Positions 49,615-56,988 of a DNA stretch of 64,000 bases are shown piece by piece (the first letter of the stretch is position 1; each line of letters starts with the position of its first letter). The notes beneath the pieces were generated by a model. It saw nothing but the letters and a program-made list of their open reading frames with translations, did not search any database and was not told the origin of the DNA. The stretch comes from Cupriavidus gilardii (lineage in GTDB: Bacteria > Pseudomonadota > Gammaproteobacteria > Burkholderiales > Burkholderiaceae), in contig NZ_JABTYE010000023.1 in assembly GCF_013314895.1 (NCBI RefSeq), positions 24,666 through 88,665 on the forward strand, given 5' to 3'. Made by a program: the position numbers and the translations under genes.

Positions 49615-50994
49615 TCAGGCGGCTGGCGCGTCCATCAGGAATTCGCCAATCGCCAAAGACGTCGCTTCCCTCCTTGGCCTCCAATCGGTCAGATGCCCGC
49701 CCAGCGGCGCCCACCACGGCGCGGCATCGGCCAGCACCGAGCGGTAGTCCACCGCATCGGACTCCACCACGCCGCGCCGGGGGTTCGCCAGCACCCATCG
49801 CATCCCGGCCACCAGACTGGAGGCGACTTGCAGGCTGGTCGCCGAGTTGTAAGGCGCCAGCGAGCGCGCCCGCTCGATGCCCAGGTGCGAGCCGTACCAG
49901 ATGCCGCCGTAGCGGCCGCTGAGCAGCAGCACGCCCAGTTCGTCCTCGCCGCCGACGATTTCGTCGCGCAGGACGCGTGCGCCGCGTACACGCGGCGCGG
50001 CGCGCTCGTCGAGCCATTGCATCGAGGCGAGCGTGGCGTCGGTGGGGCGATAGGCGTAGTAGACGGTGGGACGATAAGGCGGCTGGCCGGCGGTACCGCA
50101 GGCATCGCCAGCATCGTCGGTGAGATAAGCAGCGATCGAGATCGATTCGTTGTGTGTAATCAGGTAGGCGTCGAACGGTCCGTGCGCCGGCGACCATGAG
50201 CGCACGCGTGTCCGATGTCCGGGCCGATTCATCGCGATCGCCGCACCGCACCCGTCGCTGTGACGGTAGCCGCCGGGTGGCAGCGCGGGTTCGTGCGTGC
50301 CCCACCCGAGCTCGGCGTCCTGCAGGCATTCGGTGATGAAGCCCTCGGCGGACCAGGTGTTGGCGAATTCGCCATCGCGCGGAAAGCCCGGGGCCTGCTG
50401 GCTATCGTATTCGCTGATCTGGATGACGCGTAGATCGAGGCGGCGTGCGAGCGCGGCCCAGCCTGCGCGATTCTGCGGTTCGACCGGCTCCGGCCCGGCA
50501 TGGCCGGCGAGCTCCATCAAGGCCGCCTTGACCAGCACCGACACCATGCCCGGGTTGGCGCCATGCGCCACCAGCGCCGTCGGCAGCCTCTCGCGGCCGC
50601 GGGCAAACGCCAGCATCCGTTCGCGCAGCGCGTAATTGCTCAGCTGCGCGGTGCGCGTGTCGTCGGCGTAGTCCCAGGGCTCGATGCCGGCATCGATGTA
50701 GAGGGCGCCGTGTTCCTGTGCCAGCGCGATCAGATCGCGGCTGCAGACGGAGGGCGCCAGGCTCAGCAGAAAGGCGCCGGGGCGCAACAGCGGCGCAAGC
50801 ACGGAGTGGAAGGTCTCCGCGGTAATGCTCGCCTGCACCGCGTCGAGACCGTGCGCCGCCACGATCTGGTGACGGCGATCGTCGAGCGAGCGATCCACCA
50901 CGGTGATCGCGGCCCGTGGCCAGGCTCGTTGCAGCAGCGGCAGCACGGCCTGCCCGATACAGCCAAAGCCGACGATGACGATTTGCTCGATCAC
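49615..50994 (-). CDS. hss: Homospermidine synthase-like enzyme
   Basis: 459-residue NAD-dependent enzyme of the saccharopine dehydrogenase/homospermidine synthase superfamily. The Rossmann start MIEQIVIVGFGCIGQAVLPL and the segments AHGANPGMVSVLVKAAL, GPFDAYLITHNESISIAAYL and PTVYYAYRPTDATL match bacterial homospermidine synthase, which condenses two putrescines (or putrescine and spermidine) through a Schiff base, releasing ammonia. Start is a GTG after AAGGGTGC. It stands alone; the 291-bp gap to the divergent serine hydrolase has no gene. The call rests on motif memory; another carboxy(nor)spermidine-type dehydrogenase is the main alternative. Confidence 0.78.
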   Translation of the reverse strand: MIEQIVIVGFGCIGQAVLPLLQRAWPRAAITVVDRSLDDRRHQIVAAHGLDAVQASITAETFHSVLAPLLRPGAFLLSLAPSVCSRDLIALAQEHGALYIDAGIEPWDYADDTRTAQLSNYALRERMLAFARGRERLPTALVAHGANPGMVSVLVKAALMELAGHAGPEPVEPQNRAGWAALARRLDLRVIQISEYDSQQAPGFPRDGEFANTWSAEGFITECLQDAELGWGTHEPALPPGGYRHSDGCGAAIAMNRPGHRTRVRSWSPAHGPFDAYLITHNESISIAAYLTDDAGDACGTAGQPPYRPTVYYAYRPTDATLASMQWLDERAAPRVRGARVLRDEIVGGEDELGVLLLSGRYGGIWYGSHLGIERARSLAPYNSATSLQVASSLVAGMRWVLANPRRGVVESDAVDYRSVLADAAPWWAPLGGHLTDWRPRREATSLAIGEFLMDAPAA

Positions 50995-51285
50995 GTTGCA
51001 CCCTTCAGCTCGACGACGACGATGCGGCCCGGACCGCGTTGAACGGCGCGCTACAGCGGACTGCCGCAGGCCATGGTATTCCCGCGTGCCGCCGATGCCA
51101 ACGGGCATTTGCCGGCGCGGCACCGAACGCCATTCCGCCGGGTTATGCCCATATTCCCGGCGCATCATTGTTGTCCTGCTGTAGCCCGCGCATGATAAGC
51201 CGCGGAGCGGTATGGCACCGCTCGCACGCCATGCACACACGGCGGCGCTGCCACACCACGCGCCCCATCAAAAAACGGAGACAGC

Positions 51286-52650
51286 ATGCCAACCCGATCG
51301 CCAGGGCTCGCGACCGCAATTCGACGCCATTGGCCTTGCTTTGCCGTCGCGCTGATCGCTGCGTCGCCAGCCGCATCCCAGGCGCAGGACGCTGGCCCGA
51401 CTTCCCCGGTTGCCGAACACGAAGTCATGCAAGGCTTCCCGCCGCCTCCGGAGCGACAGCTCAGCCGCGGCAGCGGTCTGCGGCCGCCCTATATGCGCTG
51501 GGCCTTCCGGCATGCCCGCGAAATGTCGGCGACGGCCGGCATCCGGCATGCCTCTCGACCGCTGGCGCTGGACGGCCAACCGGGCACCGAGCTGGATGGC
51601 GCCACGTTCACGGTGGGGGGCAAGACCATTTCGGTCGCGGATTATCTGCGCGACACCCATACCGATGGCTTCATCGTGCTGCACCAGGGCAGGATCGTCT
51701 ACGAGCGCTACCTTGCCGGCTTCGGTCCGTACCAACCGCATATCTGGGCCTCGATGACGAAATCGGTCACGGGGCTGCTGGCCGCCATGCTGATCGAAAG
51801 GGGCAAGCTCGATCCGCAGGCGCGGCTCGCTCAGTACGTACCGGAGCTCGCCGGCAATCCGTTCGGCGAAGCGACGGTGCAGCAGAACCTCGACATGGAG
51901 GTGCCGGTCGGTTACCCCGAAGGGTTGCCGCCGGACCTGGGCCTGTTCGGCGCGGTCGGCATCGTGCCGCGCAAGCCGGACGCGCCCGATACCATCTATG
52001 ACTTCCTCAAGGTCGTGCACGCGACGGGCCAGCCCGACCACAGCGCGGATGGCGGTGTCTGGTACTACCAGAACGGCTCGCCTGAGGCGGTCGCATGGGC
52101 GTTGCGCCGCATTACCGGCAAGAGCTGGTCGCAGCTGGTCACCGATATGATCTGGTCGCGCCTTGCCGAGGACGATGCCTATGTCCAGGTCGACCGCCTG
52201 ACCACGGAAATGGCCAGTGGCGGCATGAATTCGACACTGCGCGACGCCGCGCGCTTTGCCGAGGCCGTACGCCGCGCGGCGGCGGGCGATGGGTCGGGCG
52301 GCATTTCGCCGGCGGCGGTCCGCATTGCGCTGAAGCCGGCCACCAATCAGGCGCGCTTCGCACGCGGCAACACCACGCCTGGCCGCGATGGGTATGGCTA
52401 CCGCCACTACTGGTTCCAGCGCAACGATGGCGACGGCAGCGTCGAGGCCAGCGGGCGCTTCGGGCAGAAGATCTACATCAACCCGGCGAAGGAACTGACC
52501 GTGGTGAAGTTCTCCGCCAGCCCGGATGGCGCGGCGCGCGCGACCAGCGCCGCGGGCCTGCGCAAGCGCGACGATCCGGCACGCGTGCTGGAGTCGTCCG
52601 AAGCCATGGTCGCAGCCGCGCTGGCCATCCATCGCGCGGTTGGCCGGTAA
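51286..52650 (+). CDS. Exported serine hydrolase, beta-lactamase/6-aminohexanoate-dimer hydrolase type
   Basis: 454-residue periplasmic hydrolase of the class C beta-lactamase/EstB superfamily. Signal peptide 1-33 ending in ASQA-QD. Active-site motifs: S156-M-T-K159 (nucleophile and general base) and the Tyr motif in WYYQNGSPEAVAWAL; a C-terminal segment GYGYRHYWFQRN with ASGRFGQKIYINPAKEL corresponds to the third motif region. Closest by eye to 6-aminohexanoate-dimer hydrolases and esterases that cut linear amides or esters; true beta-lactam hydrolysis is not implied. Divergent from hss, convergent on the imine reductase gene. Confidence 0.87.
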   Translation: MPTRSPGLATAIRRHWPCFAVALIAASPAASQAQDAGPTSPVAEHEVMQGFPPPPERQLSRGSGLRPPYMRWAFRHAREMSATAGIRHASRPLALDGQPGTELDGATFTVGGKTISVADYLRDTHTDGFIVLHQGRIVYERYLAGFGPYQPHIWASMTKSVTGLLAAMLIERGKLDPQARLAQYVPELAGNPFGEATVQQNLDMEVPVGYPEGLPPDLGLFGAVGIVPRKPDAPDTIYDFLKVVHATGQPDHSADGGVWYYQNGSPEAVAWALRRITGKSWSQLVTDMIWSRLAEDDAYVQVDRLTTEMASGGMNSTLRDAARFAEAVRRAAAGDGSGGISPAAVRIALKPATNQARFARGNTTPGRDGYGYRHYWFQRNDGDGSVEASGRFGQKIYINPAKELTVVKFSASPDGAARATSAAGLRKRDDPARVLESSEAMVAAALAIHRAVGR

Positions 52651-52683
52651 GGACGCGGCCGTCAGCTTCTTGACGTGGGCCGT

Positions 52684-53574
52684 TCAACGTACGGGTGCCG
52701 GTGCCGCCGCCCCTTTCAGGATCTTGGTCACGGCCGCGAATTCCTCGTTCCCATATCCCGCGCCTTCCGCGTCGCGCAGCAGCTGCGCGATCAGCGCAGG
52801 CAGTTCGCTGCGTAAGCCCTGACGACGCATTGCCTCTTCGATCCGCCGGGTAGCGTCCACCGAGATCGACAACGGGCTCTGCGAGATCGCGAAATCGCCC
52901 TTCTCGACGACATTGCCCTCGTGACGCAGGAATGCGCCGAACGAGGGGGACATCGCTTCGACGATGCCGCCATAGACACCGACGTCGAGCCCCTCGGCCT
53001 GTGCCAGCGCCGCACCCTGGAAGAAGCCCATCGACGCACCGTAGATGTACGAGAGCGTCGCCAGATCCATGGTGGCCGCGGCGGCAACGTCATCGCCAAG
53101 GTAGACGATATTGCCGCCCAGGGTCGCCAGCAGATCGCGGGCATCGGCATGCGCGGCACGGCTTCCCGAAACGAGGATGGTCGTATCCGGCTGGCCCATC
53201 TGCTCGGGCGCAACCTGGATGGCGCCGTCCAGATAGCCGGCACCTACCTCGCGCGCCACGGCCGCCAGTTCCCTCGCGTCCTGCGGGCTTCCGGTGGTCA
53301 GCTGCAACACCAGCTTTCCCTTCAGCGCGGCCTTGACTCCATTCGCCGACAGGATGGCATGCGTGGCAGCGTAGTCGTGCACGCAGATGACGAGGGCTTC
53401 GGCGGCGGCCACCGCTTGCGCCGCCGTATCGGCGACGACGGCACCATGGCTCGCCAACGGCGCGGCCTTGTCCGGCGTGCGGTTCCACACATGCACTTCC
53501 ATTCCGGCCTGCAACAGCAGGCTGGCGAGCTTCGTTCCCATCTGGCCGAGGCCAATCACGGCAATCGTTTTCAT
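52684..53574 (-). CDS. Imine reductase-like NAD(P)-dependent dehydrogenase
   Basis: 296-residue two-domain dehydrogenase of the beta-hydroxyacid dehydrogenase superfamily, imine reductase branch. Rossmann motif GLGQMG (8-13) with NRTPDKA, which suggests NADPH preference (Arg after Asn). The middle segment YLDGAIQVAPEQMGQPDTTI and the helix ATMDLATLSYIYGASMGFFQ match imine reductases, and the hydroxyacid-dehydrogenase catalytic Lys is replaced in that helix. It would reduce cyclic imines or related C=N compounds. Divergent from the HxlR regulator across 116 bp that contain a matching operator and promoter, so it is probably the regulated target. Confidence 0.82.
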   Translation of the reverse strand: MKTIAVIGLGQMGTKLASLLLQAGMEVHVWNRTPDKAAPLASHGAVVADTAAQAVAAAEALVICVHDYAATHAILSANGVKAALKGKLVLQLTTGSPQDARELAAVAREVGAGYLDGAIQVAPEQMGQPDTTILVSGSRAAHADARDLLATLGGNIVYLGDDVAAAATMDLATLSYIYGASMGFFQGAALAQAEGLDVGVYGGIVEAMSPSFGAFLRHEGNVVEKGDFAISQSPLSISVDATRRIEEAMRRQGLRSELPALIAQLLRDAEGAGYGNEEFAAVTKILKGAAAPAPVR

Positions 53575-53605
53575 CTGCGCACCCCATTCGAGTCAGTGTT
53601 GGCGC

Positions 53606-53635
53606 AGTATGCGAAAGTACGGTTTTAGCGGTCAA
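53606..53635 (-). promoter_or_regulatory. Candidate promoter of the imine reductase gene
   Basis: Minus strand: TTGACC (plus 53630-53635), 18-bp spacer, CATACT (plus 53606-53611), 32 bp upstream of the ATG. The -35 lies 21 bp from the putative HxlR operator. Confidence 0.5.
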
Positions 53636-53655
53636 GTACGCACTAAAATGACAGG

Positions 53656-53675
53656 TACTATCCAATTGGTAAGTA
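53656..53675. promoter_or_regulatory. HxlR-type operator TACT-N12-AGTA
   Basis: A 20-bp dyad: TACT and AGTA arms around a perfect 8-bp centre CCAATTGG (53662-53669), in the divergent region between the imine reductase and hxlR genes. TACT...AGTA arms recall operators of HxlR/DUF24 regulators such as YodB. It abuts an in-frame ATG (53676), which is why the later ATG at 53691 is preferred as the hxlR start. Confidence 0.65.
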
Positions 53676-53690
53676 ATGGAAGCCAATGCG

Positions 53691-54011
53691 ATGAAACGCA
53701 GCCAACCCTATAACTGCGGAATCGGCCCGGCGTTCGAAGTGATCGGCGGCAAATGGAAGGCGCTGATCCTGTACGAGTTGCATGCCAAGCCATTGCGGAC
53801 CGGAGAGCTTCGCCGACTGCTCGATGGCATCACCGAGAAAATGCTGATCCAGCAATTGCGCGAGATGGAGGCGGATGGCATCGTGCGCCGCGAGGTCTTT
53901 CACGAGGTGCCGCCGCGTGTGGAATACTCGCTGACGCCGGCCGGTCGCGAATTGAATCGGGCGCTGGGGCCGGTCGCCGAATGGGGACAGAAATATGCGG
54001 CATCCCGATGA
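53691..54011 (+). CDS. HxlR-family transcriptional regulator
   Basis: 106-residue winged-helix protein of the HxlR (DUF24/MarR-like) family. The conserved N-terminus has one Cys (SQPYNCGIGPAFEVIGGKWK), at the place where redox- or electrophile-sensing members carry their sensor Cys. Then LILYELHAKPLRTGELRRLL, GITEKMLIQQLREMEADGIV and the wing YSLTPAGRELNRAL. GGAAG lies 8 bp before the ATG at 53691; ATG 53676 would add five residues. Divergent from the imine reductase and overlapping the acetyltransferase gene by 17 bp, so it probably controls both. Confidence 0.9.
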   Translation: MKRSQPYNCGIGPAFEVIGGKWKALILYELHAKPLRTGELRRLLDGITEKMLIQQLREMEADGIVRREVFHEVPPRVEYSLTPAGRELNRALGPVAEWGQKYAASR

Positions 54012-54792
54012 ACCGCGCGCATGGCAACACGCCGAATTGGTGGCGCAGTTGCGCGCGCTCGGCGTGCCGGCCGGCGCCGTGCTGCTGGTCCACACGTCGT
54101 TCCGCTCGGTCAAACCCGTGCAAGGGGGCCCGCAAGGACTGATCGAGGCGCTGCGCGAAGCAGTCGGCCCCACCGGCACGCTGGTGATGCCGTCCTGGGG
54201 CGACGACGACGATGCCCCGTTCGATCCCGTTTCCACGCCGGCCTCCGAGGACCTCGGCATCGTCGCCGACACCTTCTGGCGCGGGCCCGGCGTCATCCGC
54301 AGCGACCACCCGTTCGCGTTCGCCGCGGCGGGACCGCAGGCGCATCGCATCACCGCGGATCCCTTGCCGCTGCCGCCCCATATCGCGGCCAGCCCCGTGG
54401 GCCGCGTGCACGAGCGCGATGGGCAGGTGCTGCTGCTGGGGGTGGGACACGATGCCAACACCACCATTCATCTCGCCGAACTGATGGCCGGCGTGCCCTA
54501 CGGCGTGCCGCATCACTGCACGGTGCTGCAAGACGGCAAGCCGGCTCGCATCGACTATCTCGAAAACGACCACTGCTGCCAGCGCTTCGATCTGGTGGAC
54601 GGATGGCTCAAGGAAAAGGGCCTTCAGCGTGAAGGCCCCGTTGGCAATGCCGGCGCCCGGCTGATGCGGGCGCGGGACATCGTGGATGTCGTGCTGCGGC
54701 AGTTGGCTCGCGATCCGCTGGTCTTCCTGCATCCGCCCGAGGTCGGCTGCGAGGAATGCGATGCCGCGCGGCGGTCGATCGGGACGGCCTAG
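53995..54792 (+). CDS. AAC(3)-family aminoglycoside-type N-acetyltransferase
   Basis: 265-residue acetyl-CoA-dependent N-acetyltransferase of the antibiotic-NAT (AAC(3)) family. Motifs: LLVHTSFRSVKPVQGGPQGL, TGTLVMPSWGDDDD, DTFWRGPGVIRSDHPFAFAA and LLLGVGHDANTTIHLAELMA, which include the family's acetyl-CoA and catalytic His/Glu regions. The ATG lies inside the hxlR 3' end (17-bp overlap) with GGGGACAG upstream, so the two are translated together. Chromosomal members often act on unknown amines rather than clinical aminoglycosides; resistance should not be assumed. Confidence 0.88.
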   Translation: MRHPDEPRAWQHAELVAQLRALGVPAGAVLLVHTSFRSVKPVQGGPQGLIEALREAVGPTGTLVMPSWGDDDDAPFDPVSTPASEDLGIVADTFWRGPGVIRSDHPFAFAAAGPQAHRITADPLPLPPHIAASPVGRVHERDGQVLLLGVGHDANTTIHLAELMAGVPYGVPHHCTVLQDGKPARIDYLENDHCCQRFDLVDGWLKEKGLQREGPVGNAGARLMRARDIVDVVLRQLARDPLVFLHPPEVGCEECDAARRSIGTA

Positions 54793-54804
54793 CGGGCACG
54801 ACGC

Positions 54805-55224
54805 TCAGCCGCCAATGCCAAGCAGTTCGACTTCGAAGTTCAGCGTCGCATTCGGCGGAATCGTCCCCGGTACGCCGCGCGAGCCATAGGCGGTGCTGCC
54901 GGGGCAAACCAGCCTGGCCTTGCCGCCGACCTGCATCTTCTGCACGCCCTCGGTCCAGCACGGAATCACGCGATTGAGCGGGAACGAGATCGGCTGTCCG
55001 CGCTTGTACGAGCTGTCGAATTCGGTGCCGTCGGTCAACGTGCCGCGGTAGTGCACCTTGACGGTATCGGTGGCCTTGGGCGATGCGCCATTGCCCTTGG
55101 TCAGGTGCTGGATCGAGACGCCGGACGGCAGGGTCTGGGCCGGGTCGGCTGCCTGCGCGGCAAACGACAGCGCGCCGAGCGAAACGAGCGAAATGAGCGA
55201 AGCAAGCAGGGAGAGACGGGTCAT
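54805..55224 (-). CDS. Periplasmic FKBP-type peptidyl-prolyl isomerase
   Basis: 139-residue prolyl isomerase that speeds folding of exported proteins. Signal peptide MTRLSLLASLISLVSLGALS ending at AQA-AD; its Leu-Ile/Val-Ser repeats come from a 9-bp array. Single FKBP domain: VKVHYRGTLTDGTEFDSSY, NRVIPCWTEGVQKMQVGGKA, and YGSRGVPGTIPPNATLNFEVELL, with the hydrophobic active-site residues. A GTG ten codons upstream is an alternative start. Convergent with the acetyltransferase gene. Confidence 0.92.
   Translation of the reverse strand: MTRLSLLASLISLVSLGALSFAAQAADPAQTLPSGVSIQHLTKGNGASPKATDTVKVHYRGTLTDGTEFDSSYKRGQPISFPLNRVIPCWTEGVQKMQVGGKARLVCPGSTAYGSRGVPGTIPPNATLNFEVELLGIGG
55177..55203 (-). 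repeat. 9-bp in-frame tandem array in the FKBP signal peptide
   Basis: Three 9-bp units (GAGCGAAAC, GAGCGAAAT, GAGCGAAGC on the plus strand) followed by a diverged fourth encode the repeated hydrophobic tripeptides of the signal-peptide core. Confidence 0.8.
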
Positions 55225-55363
55225 CGCGAATATCCGTTGAGTCAGCGAAGGCACAAGGATAAACCGATCGAGCCCCGATGACGTCGAGATGAGCCAGGGA
55301 CGGCCCGCCGTGCCACCGCGATGCCCGGCAACCCGGCGGACCGCCCCGACTCTACCCGCTCCA

Positions 55364-56875
55364 TCAAACCGACTCGCGCAGCCGCTCGCGCAACTGGTAC
55401 TTCATCACCTTGCCGGTGGGCGTGCGCGGCATCGACTCGACGACGCGCACCTGTCTCGGCACCTTGTACTTCGCCAGCCGATCCGAACAGTAGGCCTGGA
55501 TGTCTTCGACATCCACGCTGCTGTCAGCCTTCGGCACCACCACCGCCGCCACGCTCTCGCCCCACTCCGGATGTGGCATGCCGACCACCGCCACTTCCGA
55601 GATCGCTGGATGGCCGGCCAGCACGTCCTCGACCTCCTTGGAATAGACGTTCTCGCCGCCGGTGACGATCATGTCCTTGGCGCGGTCGACGATGAACAGA
55701 TAGCCGTCCTCGTCGATCCGTACCAGGTCGCCGGTGCGATACCAGCCGTCGTGGAACGCCGCGGCGGTGGCGGCGGGATCGTGGTAGTAGCCCTGCATCA
55801 TCGACTGGCAGCGCATCCAGATTTCGCCGACTTCGCCGGGACCGGCTTCCTGTTGCTCGTCGCGCATGACCTTGATGGTGCAGCCGCTGACGGCGTGCCG
55901 TCCGATCGAGCCCGCCTTGACGACCTGCTCGTCGGGCAATAGCGCGGTACCGGTGGGGCCGGTCTCCGTCATGCCGAAGACCTGATAGAAGCGCTCGGAG
56001 CGGTAGCGTTCGGCCAGCACCCGCGCCGTGCCGGCATCGATGGGGCCGCCGCCATACAGCCACGCGCGCACGCTCGACAGATCGTAGCTGGCGAAGTCCG
56101 GTGCCATCTTCATTGCCATCAGGTACGCGATCGGCGCGCCAAAGAACAGTGTGCAGCGTTCCTGCTGCACCGCCTCGAGAAACCGCACCGGATGGTATTC
56201 CGGCAGCAGCACCACGGTCGCGCCGACGAACAGGCTGCCGACCAGCAGATTGTTCAGCGGAAAGCTGTGCCAGATCGGCATCGCCAGCAGCACGCGATCG
56301 GCGGGGCCAAGTCCATAGACCAGGCTCGAGCCGGTGCCGGCGAGAATCACGTTGGCATGCGAGTGCATGCAGCCCTTCGGCCGGCCGGTGGTGCCGGACG
56401 TGTACAGCAGCTCGGCGAGATCGTCGTCGACAACGTCGACCGGTCGGTAAGCGTGCTGCTCGCTCTCCGGCGCAATGACACCCAGTCCCGCTTCATTGCC
56501 GGCGGCGGACAAGGCAAACGCCGGCGGCGCGCCTTCCAGCTGGCGATGCAGATCGGCATCGACCAGCCACAGCCGGCTTTCGCTGTGCTGCAAGATATAG
56601 GCGGTTTCCGGCGCGGCGAGCTTGTGGTTGACCGGTACGGCCACGGCGCCGATATCCAGGATCGCGTAGTAGGCGATCACCCATGCGGCCGAATTGCGTC
56701 CCTGCAGCGCAACCTTGTCGCCCTTGCCGACGCCCTGCGCCTGCAGCCACGCGGCGGTGTGTTTGACGCGCCGTCGGAGTTCGTCGTAGCGGATACGCTG
56801 CGCGCCATCGACGATGGCGATATCCGAGCTGCGCTGCCGGCTGACGCTGTCCAGCGCCTCATTGATCGTCCACAT
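55364..56875 (-). CDS. AMP-forming acyl-CoA ligase
   Basis: 503-residue ANL adenylating enzyme that forms acyl-CoA from an organic acid, ATP and CoA. P-loop LLYTSGTTGRPKGCMHSH, A5 motif FGMTETGPTG, hinge DGYLFIVDRAKDMIVTGGEN and catalytic Lys in RTPTGKVMK. Typical medium/long-chain or aromatic-acid ligase length. It lies 113 bp downstream of the acyl-CoA dehydrogenase on the same strand, so it probably belongs to the TetR-controlled catabolic operon and supplies CoA esters to it. Substrate not determinable. Confidence 0.9.
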   Translation of the reverse strand: MWTINEALDSVSRQRSSDIAIVDGAQRIRYDELRRRVKHTAAWLQAQGVGKGDKVALQGRNSAAWVIAYYAILDIGAVAVPVNHKLAAPETAYILQHSESRLWLVDADLHRQLEGAPPAFALSAAGNEAGLGVIAPESEQHAYRPVDVVDDDLAELLYTSGTTGRPKGCMHSHANVILAGTGSSLVYGLGPADRVLLAMPIWHSFPLNNLLVGSLFVGATVVLLPEYHPVRFLEAVQQERCTLFFGAPIAYLMAMKMAPDFASYDLSSVRAWLYGGGPIDAGTARVLAERYRSERFYQVFGMTETGPTGTALLPDEQVVKAGSIGRHAVSGCTIKVMRDEQQEAGPGEVGEIWMRCQSMMQGYYHDPAATAAAFHDGWYRTGDLVRIDEDGYLFIVDRAKDMIVTGGENVYSKEVEDVLAGHPAISEVAVVGMPHPEWGESVAAVVVPKADSSVDVEDIQAYCSDRLAKYKVPRQVRVVESMPRTPTGKVMKYQLRERLRESV

Positions 56876-56988
56876 GCTGTCTCCTCCTTGGGCCGGTTCT
56901 TCATCCGGCCGATTGCCCTTTGTCCAGGCGTTGGTCTACTGGCTGCCTTGCAACATCCTCCCCGGTGATTCGAATCGGCACGACGGCA

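Noticed and set aside
53995..54792. Acquired aminoglycoside resistance gene
   Set aside because: The AAC(3)-family fold is clear, but the gene overlaps a chromosomal regulator, has normal local base composition and no integron or transposon context, so an endogenous role is more likely.
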